This document shows positions 52,432 to 61,519 of a stretch of DNA of 64,000 nt, piece after piece. Origin of the DNA: Flavobacteriaceae bacterium UBA7684 (GTDB lineage Bacteria; Bacteroidota; Bacteroidia; Flavobacteriales; Flavobacteriaceae); assembly GCA_002482885.1 (NCBI GenBank), contig DLGW01000024.1, positions 1 to 64,000 of the forward strand, read 5' to 3'. The position numbers were made by a program, and so were the translations under genes. The notes beneath the pieces are model-generated. The model was not told where the DNA came from, ran no database searches, and saw only the letters and a list, made by a program, of their open reading frames with translations. Position 1 is the stretch's first letter; each line of letters begins with the position of its first letter.

Positions 52432-53676
52432 TTGTCTGAATATCAGCAAACATTAGATTGGTTATACGTGCAATTACCCATGTATCAAAGGGTAGGGGCT
52501 AGTGCCTATAAAAAAGATTTAACCAATACTTGGTTACTTACGGAATATTTACAGAATCCTCATCAAAATTTAAAGTGTATACATGTGGCAGGAACCAACG
52601 GAAAAGGCTCCGTGTCTCATATGTTAGCTTCTGTTTTGCAAGAAGCAGGATATACAGTAGGATTATATACTTCACCTCATTTAATAGATTTTAGAGAGCG
52701 AATCAAAATTAACGGAGAAGAAATTTCAAAATCTTATATCGTTGATTTTTTTAAGCAACATCGTCCCTTTTTTGAAGCCCATCATTTGAGTTTTTTTGAA
52801 ATGACCGTAGGTTTAGCCCTAGATTATTTTAATCAAAAATCTGTGGATATTGCTATTATTGAAGTAGGAATGGGCGGAAGGTTAGATTCTACGAATATTG
52901 TTCATCCATTAATTTCTGTAATTACTACCATTGGGTTAGATCATACCCAATTTTTGGGCAACACATTGGCTGAAATAGCCTTTGAAAAAGCAGGAATCAC
53001 CAAACCTAAAGTTCCGGTGGTTGTAGGAAGTTATCATGCGGAAACCAAACCCGTTTTTGAAGCCAAAGCCAAAGCAACGAAATCGGATATTTATTGGGCA
53101 TCAGATGTTCAAGTGCCAGATTATGATTGTGCTTTGATAGGGGATTATCAAAAAGAGAATAAAAAAACAGTAGTACAAACCATTCGGGTGTTGCAAGAAC
53201 AAGGTTTTTTTGCGGTAAAGGAAAATCATTTGCAACAAGGACTTTTACAAGTGATTAAAAACACAGGATTAATGGGGCGCTGGCAAATTTTGCAGGAAAA
53301 ACCATTAGTGATTTGTGATACCGCACACAATAAACAAGGATTGGAAATTGTTTTGAATCAAATTCAAAAGCAAACGTTTAAACAATTGTATTTTGTTTTT
53401 GGGGTAGTTAACGACAAAGATTTAACCGAAATATTGCCTTTATTTCCTAAAAACGCCATTTATTATATTGCCAAACCCAATATTCCCCGAGGTTTAGATG
53501 CGCAAGAGCTGGATGCTGATATGCAAGCATTTGGTTTACAAACTATTGTTTTTCAGTCTGTTGAAGAAGCCTATCAAGCAGTTTTAAAACAAGCTACCGA
53601 AAATGATTTTATATATGTAGGTGGAAGTACCTTTGTGGTGGCAGAAATTTTGTCATTTCTTTCTTGCAAAGAATAA
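52432..53676 (+). CDS. folC: Bifunctional folylpolyglutamate synthase/dihydrofolate synthase
   Basis: This 414-residue Mur-ligase-fold enzyme attaches glutamate to dihydropteroate and folates. The ATP loop is VAGTNGKGSVSHML, followed by LYTSPHLIDFRERIKING, IIEVGMGGRLDSTN and TTIGLDHTQFLG. The C-terminal ligase domain has DTAHNKQGLE. The start appears to be TTG at 52432, 14 bp after tonB. The final codons contain the promoter of tRNA-Val. Confidence 0.94.
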   Translation: MSEYQQTLDWLYVQLPMYQRVGASAYKKDLTNTWLLTEYLQNPHQNLKCIHVAGTNGKGSVSHMLASVLQEAGYTVGLYTSPHLIDFRERIKINGEEISKSYIVDFFKQHRPFFEAHHLSFFEMTVGLALDYFNQKSVDIAIIEVGMGGRLDSTNIVHPLISVITTIGLDHTQFLGNTLAEIAFEKAGITKPKVPVVVGSYHAETKPVFEAKAKATKSDIYWASDVQVPDYDCALIGDYQKENKKTVVQTIRVLQEQGFFAVKENHLQQGLLQVIKNTGLMGRWQILQEKPLVICDTAHNKQGLEIVLNQIQKQTFKQLYFVFGVVNDKDLTEILPLFPKNAIYYIAKPNIPRGLDAQELDADMQAFGLQTIVFQSVEEAYQAVLKQATENDFIYVGGSTFVVAEILSFLSCKE

Positions 53677-53693
53677 AAATATCTATATATTTG
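53664..53693 (+). promoter_or_regulatory. Promoter of tRNA-Val, partly inside folC
   Basis: TTG (53664-53666), 19 bp, TATATTTG (53686-53693), 14 bp before the tRNA. The -33 part overlaps the last codons of folC. It has the same TTG-N19-TATATTTG layout as the tRNA-Thr promoter. Confidence 0.85.
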
Positions 53694-53706
53694 CACTCAC
53701 AAAATC

Positions 53707-53781
53707 GGGCGATTAGCTCAGTTGGTTCAGAGCATCTGGTTTACACCCAGAGGGTCGGGGGTTCGAATCCCTCATCGCCCA
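53707..53781 (+). tRNA. tRNA-Val (anticodon UAC)
   Basis: The cloverleaf is complete. The acceptor is gggcgat with atcgccc, the anticodon stem is tctgg/ccaga with loop tttacac giving anticodon UAC, and the T arm has ttcgaat. The discriminator A is followed by CGA, so CCA must be added after transcription, unlike in the tRNA-Thr gene. Confidence 0.97.
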
Positions 53782-53786
53782 CGAAT

Positions 53787-53852
53787 AAATACAAAACCCG
53801 TAATTTTAAAATAAAGCTTGCTTTAAATTTTAAAATTACGGGTTTTGTATTT
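53787..53852. repeat. Perfect 24-bp inverted repeat after tRNA-Val
   Basis: Arm 53787-53810 (containing acaaaacccgtaatttt) is exactly complementary to 53829-53852. The 18-base centre itself contains taaagc/gctta-type symmetry, so the hairpin may be longer still. It probably terminates the tRNA transcript, but it is unusually long for a simple terminator and may be a small palindromic element. Confidence 0.85.
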
Positions 53853-54118
53853 TCAGCGCGTAGCGCTGAGGGATGGGCGCAGCCAATCCCATTCGTGGAA
53901 ATCTCCTTTCATTCTAAAATGCTTCTTTGAGAAATGAAAGGGCGCTAGCCAATCCCAATTCGCGGGATATACTCTATATTTTTGATTTGATTTCTACCCA
54001 CAAGCTATTTCTGCTTGTGGAAACTGCAATCTCCAAACAATTAATAAATCTTTAAGACCTGCCATCATATTTAAAAATACATTTGTACTCAAAATAATAA
54101 TCCTACAATAAAATATTT
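53853..54118. repeat. Extragenic region with REP-like repeats and hairpins
   Basis: No gene is present. Seen here: hairpin cagcgc/gcgctg near 53854-53868; a direct repeat gggcgcagccaatcccattcg (53875-53895), repeated as gggcgctagccaatcccaattcg (53940-53962); inverted cctttcatt (53905-53913) with aatgaaagg (53933-53941); and hairpin ccacaagc (53998-54005) with gcttgtgg (54013-54020). The GC-richer repeats contrast with the AT-rich genome. A -7 element TACATTTG for the next gene is at 54078-54085. Confidence 0.7.
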
Positions 54119-56758
54119 ATGAAGAAACTGATTTTAGGTTGTTTGTTGTTAACAACCGTTTTTACTCAGCAAGTAACGGCTCAAAAAGCACCTGTAATAG
54201 ATAGGCAGTTGTTTTTTGGCAATCCAGAAATAGCATCGGGTACGCTTTCTCCAGACGGAAAGTACATTGCTTTTATGAAAGAATACGAAGGCATTATGAA
54301 TATTTGGGTTAAAAAATTTGATGAGCCTTTTGAAAAAGCACGTTTGTTAACAGATAGCAAACGTCCGTTTGGCGGTTTCTTTTGGACGCGCGATTCTAAA
54401 TATATTGTTTACGGAAAAGATAAAGACGGAGATGAAAATATAAATATTTATGCCGTTAATCCTACGGATGTTGGGGCAGAAGGTAAAGCTCCAGAATCCA
54501 GAAATCTGACGCCCATGAAAGATGTTCAGGCACGAATCACTATGGTAAGCAAGTTAAATCCCAATAAGTTAATGGTGGAAATTAACGACCGTGACAAAGC
54601 CTGGCATGACTTATACGAATTAGAAATAGCTTCGGGCAAACTTACTAAAATCAGAGAAAATACCGACCGCACAACTGGGTATGATTTTGATTGGGACGAA
54701 AAACTACGTTTGGTTTATAAAACCGATGATAAGGGAACAACCGTAATGTATCGGGTAAATGCAGATAATTCCATTACTCAAATTTACGAAACCAACGTAA
54801 CCGAAGGAGCAGGAGCCATGGGTTGGAATGAAGACAATTCTAAAATTTATTTGCTAACGAACAAAGGCGATTTGAATTTATCGGTTTTGTATTTAATGGA
54901 TGTTCAAACTTTAGAATTAGAAAAAATAGCCTCTGATCCTAAAAACAAAGTAGATATTTCAGGAGTTTATTTAAATGAATTAAATAGAAAATTAACCTCG
55001 ATCGATTATCAATACGACAAAAAAGAAATCGTTTGGCACGATAAAGAATGGGAAAAGATTCACGCCGATTTAAAAAAGAAATTTAAAGGTAAAGAAGTTG
55101 ATTTTCAGAGCATCACCATCGATAGAAAAAAGTTTTTAATCACTGTTTGGGGAGATAAATATGTGTCAGAAACTTATTTTTATGATTCTACCACTAAAGA
55201 TTTAATTTATCAATACACGCCAAGACCCGCACTTAAAAAAGTAGAAAAATATTTGTCGGAAATGACACCAATTACCTACAAAAGTAGTGATGACTTAGAA
55301 ATACCAGCCTATTTGTCTTTGCCTCATGGTAAAAAAGCTAAAAATTTACCGTTGGTGGTTTTAGTACACGGTGGACCAAAAGGCCCTAGAGATGCTTGGG
55401 GATATGATGGATTTGTGCAATTTTTAACCAACCGTGGTTATGCGGTTTTACAACCCAATTTTAGAGCCAGTGGCGGATATGGAAAAGCCTTTTTAAATGC
55501 AGGCGATAAACAATGGGGCAAACTGATGCAAGATGATATTACTTGGGGCGTAAAACATTTAATAGAAACAGGGGTTGCCGACAAATCTAAAATTGCCATT
55601 ATGGGCGGTAGTTACGGTGGATATGCCACTTTAGCAGGGTTGGCTTTTACACCAGATTTATACGCATGTGGTGTAGATATCGTAGGGCCAAGTAATTTGT
55701 TTACTTTATTAGAATCGGTTCCTCCGTATTGGGAAGTAGCCAGAGCTTTTTTACACGCTATGGTGGGTGATCCCAATACCCCAGAAGGCAAAAAATTAAT
55801 GCAAGAAGCCAGTCCGTTGTTTAGTGTAGATAAAATCGAAAAACCATTATTGATTATTCAAGGTGCGAATGATCCAAGAGTAAAACAAGCCGAAGCCGAC
55901 CAAATTGTTATTGCATTGCGCGACAAAGGCAAACCGGTTACCTATTTATTGGCTGATGATGAAGGACATGGTTTTAGAAAACCAGTGAATAATATGGCAA
56001 CTTATGCCGAAGCAGAAAAGTTTTTGGCCACACATTTAGGCGGAGTTTATCAAGCAGAAATGCCAGAGGATGTAGCTAAAAGATTAAATGAATTACGAGT
56101 GGATATCAGTAAAGTAGTTTATGCACCCAAAAAGGAAGTAACTACCGAAAAGTCAATGCCAAAAATTGAGAATCAATTTAAAGCGCAAACTTCAAATTAT
56201 GAGGTAACTATTGAAATTCAAGGACAAAAAATTCCAATTCAAACTACGCGTACCATTGCTCCAAAAGGATCGAATTGGGTGGTTAAAGATGTTTCCAAAA
56301 GTATGATGGGCGAACAAGTAGAAGAAATGGAATTTACAGCAGATTATAAACCCGTAAGTCGTTTGATATCGCAAATGGGTCAAAATATTACAGGCGTTTA
56401 TACTGCCGAAAAATTAACCATAAATGTTCCTGGCAGAAGTATAGAAATTCCGTTTACAGGAGCTTATGTTTCCGATGGAGCAGGTTTGGATTTAATCATC
56501 GCAGGTTTACCGTTGAAAGAAAATTACACACTAGCTTTTGAAATGCCCGATGTAATGACAGCAAAAGCTAAAAAAGTGAATTTAAAAGTGTTAGGTGAAG
56601 AAGTAATCAATACTAAAAAATGTACTAAAGTTCAAATTTTAGGAGAAGGCAACGACGAAATCTTGTTATGGATAAATCCTATTAACAAAAATGCAGAACA
56701 AATGATTTTTGTAGTGCCAGCTATGGGGAATGCTAAAATGACTTGGGTTAAAAAGTAA
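54119..56758 (+). CDS. S9 family serine peptidase with extra C-terminal domain
   Basis: The protein has 879 residues. A signal peptide (~1-22) is followed by a beta-propeller (~30-370) and an alpha/beta-hydrolase catalytic domain with Ser498 (GGSYGGYA), Asp585 (GANDPRVKQ) and His617 (DEGHGFRKP). It should cleave peptides in the periplasm or outside the cell. Unlike typical S9 enzymes of ~650 residues it continues for ~220 more as a beta-rich domain (~665-879; [20 protein letters not shown] and following). It is a single gene followed by a terminator. Confidence 0.93.
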   Translation: MKKLILGCLLLTTVFTQQVTAQKAPVIDRQLFFGNPEIASGTLSPDGKYIAFMKEYEGIMNIWVKKFDEPFEKARLLTDSKRPFGGFFWTRDSKYIVYGKDKDGDENINIYAVNPTDVGAEGKAPESRNLTPMKDVQARITMVSKLNPNKLMVEINDRDKAWHDLYELEIASGKLTKIRENTDRTTGYDFDWDEKLRLVYKTDDKGTTVMYRVNADNSITQIYETNVTEGAGAMGWNEDNSKIYLLTNKGDLNLSVLYLMDVQTLELEKIASDPKNKVDISGVYLNELNRKLTSIDYQYDKKEIVWHDKEWEKIHADLKKKFKGKEVDFQSITIDRKKFLITVWGDKYVSETYFYDSTTKDLIYQYTPRPALKKVEKYLSEMTPITYKSSDDLEIPAYLSLPHGKKAKNLPLVVLVHGGPKGPRDAWGYDGFVQFLTNRGYAVLQPNFRASGGYGKAFLNAGDKQWGKLMQDDITWGVKHLIETGVADKSKIAIMGGSYGGYATLAGLAFTPDLYACGVDIVGPSNLFTLLESVPPYWEVARAFLHAMVGDPNTPEGKKLMQEASPLFSVDKIEKPLLIIQGANDPRVKQAEADQIVIALRDKGKPVTYLLADDEGHGFRKPVNNMATYAEAEKFLATHLGGVYQAEMPEDVAKRLNELRVDISKVVYAPKKEVTTEKSMPKIENQFKAQTSNYEVTIEIQGQKIPIQTTRTIAPKGSNWVVKDVSKSMMGEQVEEMEFTADYKPVSRLISQMGQNITGVYTAEKLTINVPGRSIEIPFTGAYVSDGAGLDLIIAGLPLKENYTLAFEMPDVMTAKAKKVNLKVLGEEVINTKKCTKVQILGEGNDEILLWINPINKNAEQMIFVVPAMGNAKMTWVKK

Positions 56759-56781
56759 GATTTTTTTTAAGGCTAAATAAT

Positions 56782-56815
56782 AAAGGCGGTCAAATGATCG
56801 CCTTTGTTGTTTTAT
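56782..56815 (+). terminator. Terminator after the S9 peptidase gene
   Basis: aaaggcggtc (56782-56791) pairs with gatcgccttt (56796-56805) with one G-T pair, followed by T-rich sequence. Confidence 0.8.
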
Positions 56816-56827
56816 CATATTTTAAAA

Positions 56828-58225
56828 TTATTCTTTTTTAAATACAAATTTTGCATTCATGGTTTTAGAAGTAGTCACACGGTATTTGATGGGTTTTTCA
56901 TCAACTATGATTTGAATTTCAGAAGTATTCGGGGATATCTTTCCGAAACTTTCTGCTACAAAAATAAGTTCATGAACATCCGCGTTTTCATTTAGATGAA
57001 GTTCTATATTTTGTCCTGCCTTTTTTACTTCTATTTTTTGGGCAATTAATTCGTTGTTGTAAAAAACCGATAATACATCACCATCTTCAATATCATAATC
57101 ACTAATGAATATTTTAATGTTTGGATTACGGAATGTGAATTCTTTAATCTGTTTGGAATATCTACTATCTCGTTTAATTTCAATATCTGATTTAATGATT
57201 TCTTTTTTGGGAACAATTACCATAGGTTTTTCTTGAATAGTATTTTGTTCTGCCTCAAGTTCAGTTATGCTTGTTTCTATAGTTCTAACAACTTCTTCTT
57301 TAGGTTTTGTTTCCGTTGTTTTAGCAGCAATAGGTTGGTTTTGTTTAGTGTTTTTGGATGGAGTTATAACGGTTTTGGGTTTAGGAATTACTTGAATTTC
57401 TAACTCTTTTTTATACCATTTATCGCATTTTGTATTTACCCATACCGTATAAATTCCCGATTGACTGGGTTTGATTTTTTTTATGATGGGGTTTTGTTCA
57501 TTGGATTTAAATTGTTTGTGTTTCCATAGGTATTTAACAATATCGGCTTGGTTTTTAGATTCGCAAAACAACGAAACATCTTCTCCTTCGTTTATGATTT
57601 TTTGTGGAGTATAGGCGGTTAAATAAACATCTTCGTGAATGGTAAAATTCATTTTAAAAGGCATTCCATTTTCGTCTTTATAAAAACGTTCGCTTTCGTT
57701 ACATTGGGTAGTACTTTTATTTGAGCCAATGAGTTCAAAAAACACCTCTAAGGTATAATCGCCTGCACAGAAATTGGTTAAGTCTAAATTTCTATTTTCA
57801 GATTGCCATTTTTGATCCCTATCGTTACAAACGCCAGGTGAATTTTGGTAAAATCCCATCCAATTACAATCGGATTCCCATGGCAAATCAAATGTTTGGT
57901 AAATATTGTTTTTAGGAGGATTACTTTGCTTATAAACCCTGTAGTTTAATTTGCCTAAACACACATTGGCATTAGGTTTTACGAATGATTTGATTTCGGC
58001 ACCAGCAATTCTTAAATCTTTGGAATATCTTTTAAAGGTGCCTAAATGAATATAAAAGTTTAATCCGCTGATTCGGTCTATTCCCGTTCCAGAACAAGCG
58101 TAATAATCTTTATTTCCATTCACATTTAAAAAAACCGCAGTAGCGAATTCCCCGAAGTTTTTAGTGGTATTTTGTGCGGTAACTGATAGGCAGAAGCAAA
58201 TCAGTAATAATCGTAAAAGTGACAT
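56828..58225 (-). CDS. Secreted Ig-like-domain protein, unknown
   Basis: This 465-residue protein starts at the ATG at 58225, which opens the signal peptide (MSLLRLLLICFCLSVTAQ). The Cys-rich N-terminal domain (~30-210) has beta character (YYACSGTGIDRISGLNFYIH). An Ig/PKD-like domain (~215-290; EGEDVSLFCESKN, SQSGIYTVWV), a Pro/Lys/Thr/Glu linker (~295-360) and another beta domain (~365-465) follow. No T9SS sorting domain is visible. Recognised only at this level; function unknown. It is convergent with the S9 peptidase. Confidence 0.72.
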   Translation of the reverse strand: MSLLRLLLICFCLSVTAQNTTKNFGEFATAVFLNVNGNKDYYACSGTGIDRISGLNFYIHLGTFKRYSKDLRIAGAEIKSFVKPNANVCLGKLNYRVYKQSNPPKNNIYQTFDLPWESDCNWMGFYQNSPGVCNDRDQKWQSENRNLDLTNFCAGDYTLEVFFELIGSNKSTTQCNESERFYKDENGMPFKMNFTIHEDVYLTAYTPQKIINEGEDVSLFCESKNQADIVKYLWKHKQFKSNEQNPIIKKIKPSQSGIYTVWVNTKCDKWYKKELEIQVIPKPKTVITPSKNTKQNQPIAAKTTETKPKEEVVRTIETSITELEAEQNTIQEKPMVIVPKKEIIKSDIEIKRDSRYSKQIKEFTFRNPNIKIFISDYDIEDGDVLSVFYNNELIAQKIEVKKAGQNIELHLNENADVHELIFVAESFGKISPNTSEIQIIVDEKPIKYRVTTSKTMNAKFVFKKE

Positions 58226-58265
58226 GTTTTTTATTTGGGGCACTAAAAGTAAGGGGAAAATATAA

Positions 58266-58682
58266 CTACTCCAACGCCTTCAATGCTAATTCATAACTTT
58301 TCATCCCGAATCCTAAAATCACTCCTTTAGCGTTGGGTGAAATATACGATTGATGTCTGAATGCTTCTCTGCCAAATGTGTTAGAGATATGAACTTCGAT
58401 TACAGGTGTTGTAATTCCTTTTATAGCATCACCTAAAGCCACCGAAGTATGGGTATAAGCCCCAGCATTTAAGATAATTCCGTCAAAAGAAAAACCAACT
58501 TCGTGGATTTTGTTAATGAGTTCACCTTCCACATTGCTTTGATAATAGTGCAAGTCTAGGCTTGGAAATTGAGCTTTTAATTGTGTAAAATAGTCTTCAA
58601 AAGTTTGTGAACCATAAATTTCAGGTTCTCTTTTTCCCAATAAATTCAAGTTGGGTCCGTTAAGGATTAAAATCTTTTTCAT
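58266..58682 (-). CDS. aroQ: 3-dehydroquinate dehydratase, type II
   Basis: This 138-residue enzyme carries out the third step of the shikimate pathway. Motifs: ILNGPNLNLLGKREPEIYG with catalytic Tyr23, NAGAYTHTS (Asn73 to His78), and EVHISN with catalytic His98. The length is normal. The gene upstream, an outer-membrane barrel, ends 5 bp before its start, so they are co-transcribed. Confidence 0.97.
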   Translation of the reverse strand: MKKILILNGPNLNLLGKREPEIYGSQTFEDYFTQLKAQFPSLDLHYYQSNVEGELINKIHEVGFSFDGIILNAGAYTHTSVALGDAIKGITTPVIEVHISNTFGREAFRHQSYISPNAKGVILGFGMKSYELALKALE

Positions 58683-58687
58683 GTATC

Positions 58688-59221
58688 TTAAAATTTATAA
58701 CCAGCCGATAATTGAATCAATTGATTTTTTGTTTCACTATTTTTAGAAATCTCCGTTAAACCAAATAAATATCTGCCTTGTAGAAATAAGTGTTCAGTTA
58801 ATTTGAATCCTAAACCAGCCGCAAAACTACTGTCGGTACGATTTACTTTGCTGTTTTCTACGTTGTCGCTAATTAAAACAGAAAACTGAGGCCCAGCTTC
58901 AATGCTTAATTCTTCTAAAAAATAAACTTTAAAAATTAAAGGTAAAGAGGCGTAGTGTAGATTGATTTTTTCGTTTATAGCTTTACTATTAGCGCCTTGT
59001 AAGGAATATAAAAGTTCGGGTTGAATAGAAATGAAGTCTAATAAGTTCACTTCTACTAAACCGCCTAAATGGTAAGCGGTTATAAATTGCATATCTGTTT
59101 GTGAGCCTGTTAAGTTTGAAAAGTTGGCACCACCTTTAATTCCAAAAGCGGCAGATTGGGCTTGCATAGACGCTGAGCCTAAAATCAATACAAAAAGTAA
59201 AGTAAAAATATTTCTATTCAT
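58688..59221 (-). CDS. Porin-family outer-membrane beta-barrel (PorT-like fold)
   Basis: This 177-residue protein has a signal peptide ending MQAQ, then GIKGGANFSNLTG, the typical opening of the small outer-membrane beta-barrel family in Bacteroidetes, and eight or so strands ending in the aromatic AGYKF. Specific role unknown. It is upstream of aroQ. A minus-strand -7 element (TATATTTG) is at 59249-59256 in the gap shared with the divergent DUF721 gene. Confidence 0.83.
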   Translation of the reverse strand: MNRNIFTLLFVLILGSASMQAQSAAFGIKGGANFSNLTGSQTDMQFITAYHLGGLVEVNLLDFISIQPELLYSLQGANSKAINEKINLHYASLPLIFKVYFLEELSIEAGPQFSVLISDNVENSKVNRTDSSFAAGLGFKLTEHLFLQGRYLFGLTEISKNSETKNQLIQLSAGYKF

Positions 59222-59278
59222 AATTTCATTAATTTAGTCATCAAGAACCAAATATAAAACTAATTACCCAAAATCATC

Positions 59279-59575
59279 ATGTCTAGAAAATTTAATGAAT
59301 CCAGAAACGTGGGTTCCATCTTACAGAATATTATTCAAGAAAGTAAGTTAGAACAGGGTATTCAAGAAGTTTTGGTACAAGAAAGTTGGAAAAAAATAAT
59401 GGGTAGTGGAATTCAGAATTATACTTCGGATATTAAATTAAAAAAACATACGCTTTATATTTCTTTAACTTCCTCTGTGGTTCGGCAAGAACTATCTTAC
59501 GGAAAAGAAAAAATCATCAAAATGCTGAACGAAGATTTAAATCAAGAAATAATTACGGATCTGGTTTTTAGGTAA
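59279..59575 (+). CDS. DUF721 (DciA-like) protein
   Basis: This 98-residue protein has the DUF721 pattern: an N-terminal helical part (GSILQNIIQESKLEQGIQEV), then W-x-x-I-M-G-S-G-I and the KLKKHTLYISLTSSVVRQELSYGKEKI segment. DUF721 includes DciA, which helps load the replicative helicase; short Bacteroidetes members have no proven role. It is a single gene followed by REP-like sequence. Confidence 0.82.
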   Translation: MSRKFNESRNVGSILQNIIQESKLEQGIQEVLVQESWKKIMGSGIQNYTSDIKLKKHTLYISLTSSVVRQELSYGKEKIIKMLNEDLNQEIITDLVFR

Positions 59576-59576
59576 T

Positions 59577-59654
59577 CTTCGCGTTAGCGGGTGAAGCTCC
59601 GTACCATGTACGGCGGAACACGCGACCGTGAGCCCGTGCGAACGGAAACGCCAT
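59577..59654. repeat. REP-like GC-rich extragenic sequence
   Basis: A GC-rich patch in an AT-rich genome, opening cgcgttagcgggtgaagctc. It contains hairpin ccgtac/gtacgg (59599-59613) and several gcg/cgc repeats (acgcgaccgtgagcccgtgcg). It resembles part of the 75-165 patch at the window start. No coding capacity is supported. Confidence 0.5.
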
Positions 59655-59691
59655 AAAAAAAGAGCCTCATTATGAAGCTCTTTTTTAATAT
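59655..59691 (-). terminator. Terminator between DUF721 and lysS
   Basis: aaaaaagagc pairs with gctctttttt around a ~13-base loop with inner pairing (ctcattatgaag). A and T tracts on both sides make it suitable for both convergent genes. Confidence 0.8.
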
Positions 59692-59706
59692 ATGGGATTA
59701 CGGATT

Positions 59707-61416
59707 TTACCCCGCATATTCTACAATCTTACTGTCGCCATTAACTACTACTTTTACTAATTTATGGGTAGCCAAACTTTTCATAGCTGCATCCCATTTT
59801 TTACCGCTTAGGGCAGTGTTGGTTTTTAAATCAGCTAAGTTCATGGTGTTGTTGTTGCCTTGTAAATAACCTACAATTAATTTTTCTTCATCGGTTAATT
59901 CAATTTGAATTTGTTTTTTCTCGGCACGCATTTGTGGGAAAAACAATACTTCTTGAATAGAGGTGTTGTTGGTTAAATACATCACCAATCTGTCCATTCC
60001 AATACCTAATCCAGAGGTTGGAGGCATTCCGTATTCTAAGGCTCTTAAAAAGTCGTTATCAATAAATTGAGTGGCTTCATCATCCCCTCGTTCAGCTAAT
60101 TCTAATTGTGCTTCAAAACGCTCACGTTGGTCAATGGGGTCGTTTAATTCTGAATACGCATTGGCGACTTCTTTACCGCAAATCATTAACTCAAAACGTT
60201 CGGTTAATTCTGGATTATCGCGGTGTTGTTTACATAAAGGCGACATTTCTTTCGGGTAATCCGTAATAAAAGTCGGCTGAATGTAGTTTCCTTCACATTT
60301 TTCGCCAAAAATTTCATCAATCAATTTGCCTTTACCCATAGTGGCATCTACTTCAATGCCCATAGATTTAGCAGCTTCGTATAATTCAGCTTCGGTTTTA
60401 CCGATGATGTCAAATCCTGTAAAATGTTTGATAGATTCAGCCATAGTTACACGAGCGTAAGGGGCTTTAAAATCTACCTCATGTTCTCCAAATTTTACTT
60501 TGGTGGTTCCGTTTACCGCTAAAGCGCAATGCTCTAATAATTGCTCGGTAAAGTTCATCATCCAGTGGTAATCTTTGTAGGCAATGTATATTTCCATGGC
60601 CGTAAACTCTGGGTTGTGGGTTCTGTCCATTCCTTCGTTACGGAAGTTTTTAGAAAACTCATACACCCCATCAAATCCACCCACAATCAATCGTTTTAAA
60701 TACAATTCATTAGCGATTCTCATGTACAACGGAATATCTAATGCATTGTGGTGGGTTACAAACGGACGTGCCGCCGCTCCCCCAGGAATAGGTTGTAAAA
60801 TAGGGGTTTCTACTTCTAAATATCCTTTATCATTAAAAAAAGAACGCATCGCATTAAATAACTTGGTGCGTTTAATAAAGGTTTCTTTTACGTGGTCGTT
60901 TACCGTTAAATCCACATAACGTCTGCGGTATCTTTGTTCGGCATCGGCAAAAGCATCGTGTACTTTTCCATCCGCATCAATTTTTACTACGGGTAGTGGT
61001 TTTAAAGCTTTGGCTAAAACGGTTAATTCGTGAATGTGAACTGAAATTTCGCCTACTTGCGTTTTAAAAACAGTTCCTCGAACGCCAATAAAATCACCAA
61101 AATCAAGTAGTTTTTTAAATACTACGTTGTACATGGTTTTTTCTTCGTCGTTTGAAATATCGTCACGGCTTACGTAAACTTGTATGCGTCCTTCGGCATC
61201 CTTAATTTCTGCAAAAGATGCTTTACCCATAATACGACGGCTCATCATTCTTCCTGCCAAAACCACTTCTTTACCCTCTAAGGCTTCAAAGTTTTCAATG
61301 ATGTCTTTAGAATGGTGGGTAACTTTAAATTCTTGTGCCGGATAAGGTTCAATGCCTAAGTTTCGGAGTTGTTGCAATGCTTCTCTACGTAACAGTTCTT
61401 GTTCAGATAATGCCAT
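59707..61416 (-). CDS. lysS: Lysyl-tRNA synthetase, class II
   Basis: The protein has ~569 residues. An OB-fold anticodon domain (~50-150; VVLAGRMMSRRIMGKASFAEI) is followed by the class II core: motif 2 FRNEGMDRTHNPEFTAMEIY and motif 3 GIGMDRLVMYLTN. It carries ~70 extra residues after motif 3 (FFPQMRAEKKQIQIELTDEE to the end), as is common in Bacteroidetes. The start is set at 61416 (MALSEQELLRREAL). A minus-strand -7 element TATCTTTG is at 61444-61451. Confidence 0.95.
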   Translation of the reverse strand: MALSEQELLRREALQQLRNLGIEPYPAQEFKVTHHSKDIIENFEALEGKEVVLAGRMMSRRIMGKASFAEIKDAEGRIQVYVSRDDISNDEEKTMYNVVFKKLLDFGDFIGVRGTVFKTQVGEISVHIHELTVLAKALKPLPVVKIDADGKVHDAFADAEQRYRRRYVDLTVNDHVKETFIKRTKLFNAMRSFFNDKGYLEVETPILQPIPGGAAARPFVTHHNALDIPLYMRIANELYLKRLIVGGFDGVYEFSKNFRNEGMDRTHNPEFTAMEIYIAYKDYHWMMNFTEQLLEHCALAVNGTTKVKFGEHEVDFKAPYARVTMAESIKHFTGFDIIGKTEAELYEAAKSMGIEVDATMGKGKLIDEIFGEKCEGNYIQPTFITDYPKEMSPLCKQHRDNPELTERFELMICGKEVANAYSELNDPIDQRERFEAQLELAERGDDEATQFIDNDFLRALEYGMPPTSGLGIGMDRLVMYLTNNTSIQEVLFFPQMRAEKKQIQIELTDEEKLIVGYLQGNNNTMNLADLKTNTALSGKKWDAAMKSLATHKLVKVVVNGDSKIVEYAG

Positions 61417-61492
61417 GATGATAATCAATTTATTTTAAGATCGCAAAGATAGGTATTTTCGACTTTTGTACCATTCTGTAAACCTAATTTGT

Positions 61493-61500
61493 TACTTTTG
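61493..61500 (+). promoter_or_regulatory. -7 promoter element of lipB-rnhB
   Basis: TACTTTTG matches TAnnTTTG, 19 bp before the GTG start at 61520. Confidence 0.6.
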
Positions 61501-61519
61501 AAATTCTTAGTGAATTCCC

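Noticed and set aside
53664..53930. 88-codon open frame across tRNA-Val
   Set aside because: It overlaps the folC end, the tRNA and a palindrome. The apparent protein is a translation of tRNA sequence.
53853..54020. CRISPR array
   Set aside because: The repeats are only two imperfect copies with palindromes of different sequence and no regular spacers or cas genes.
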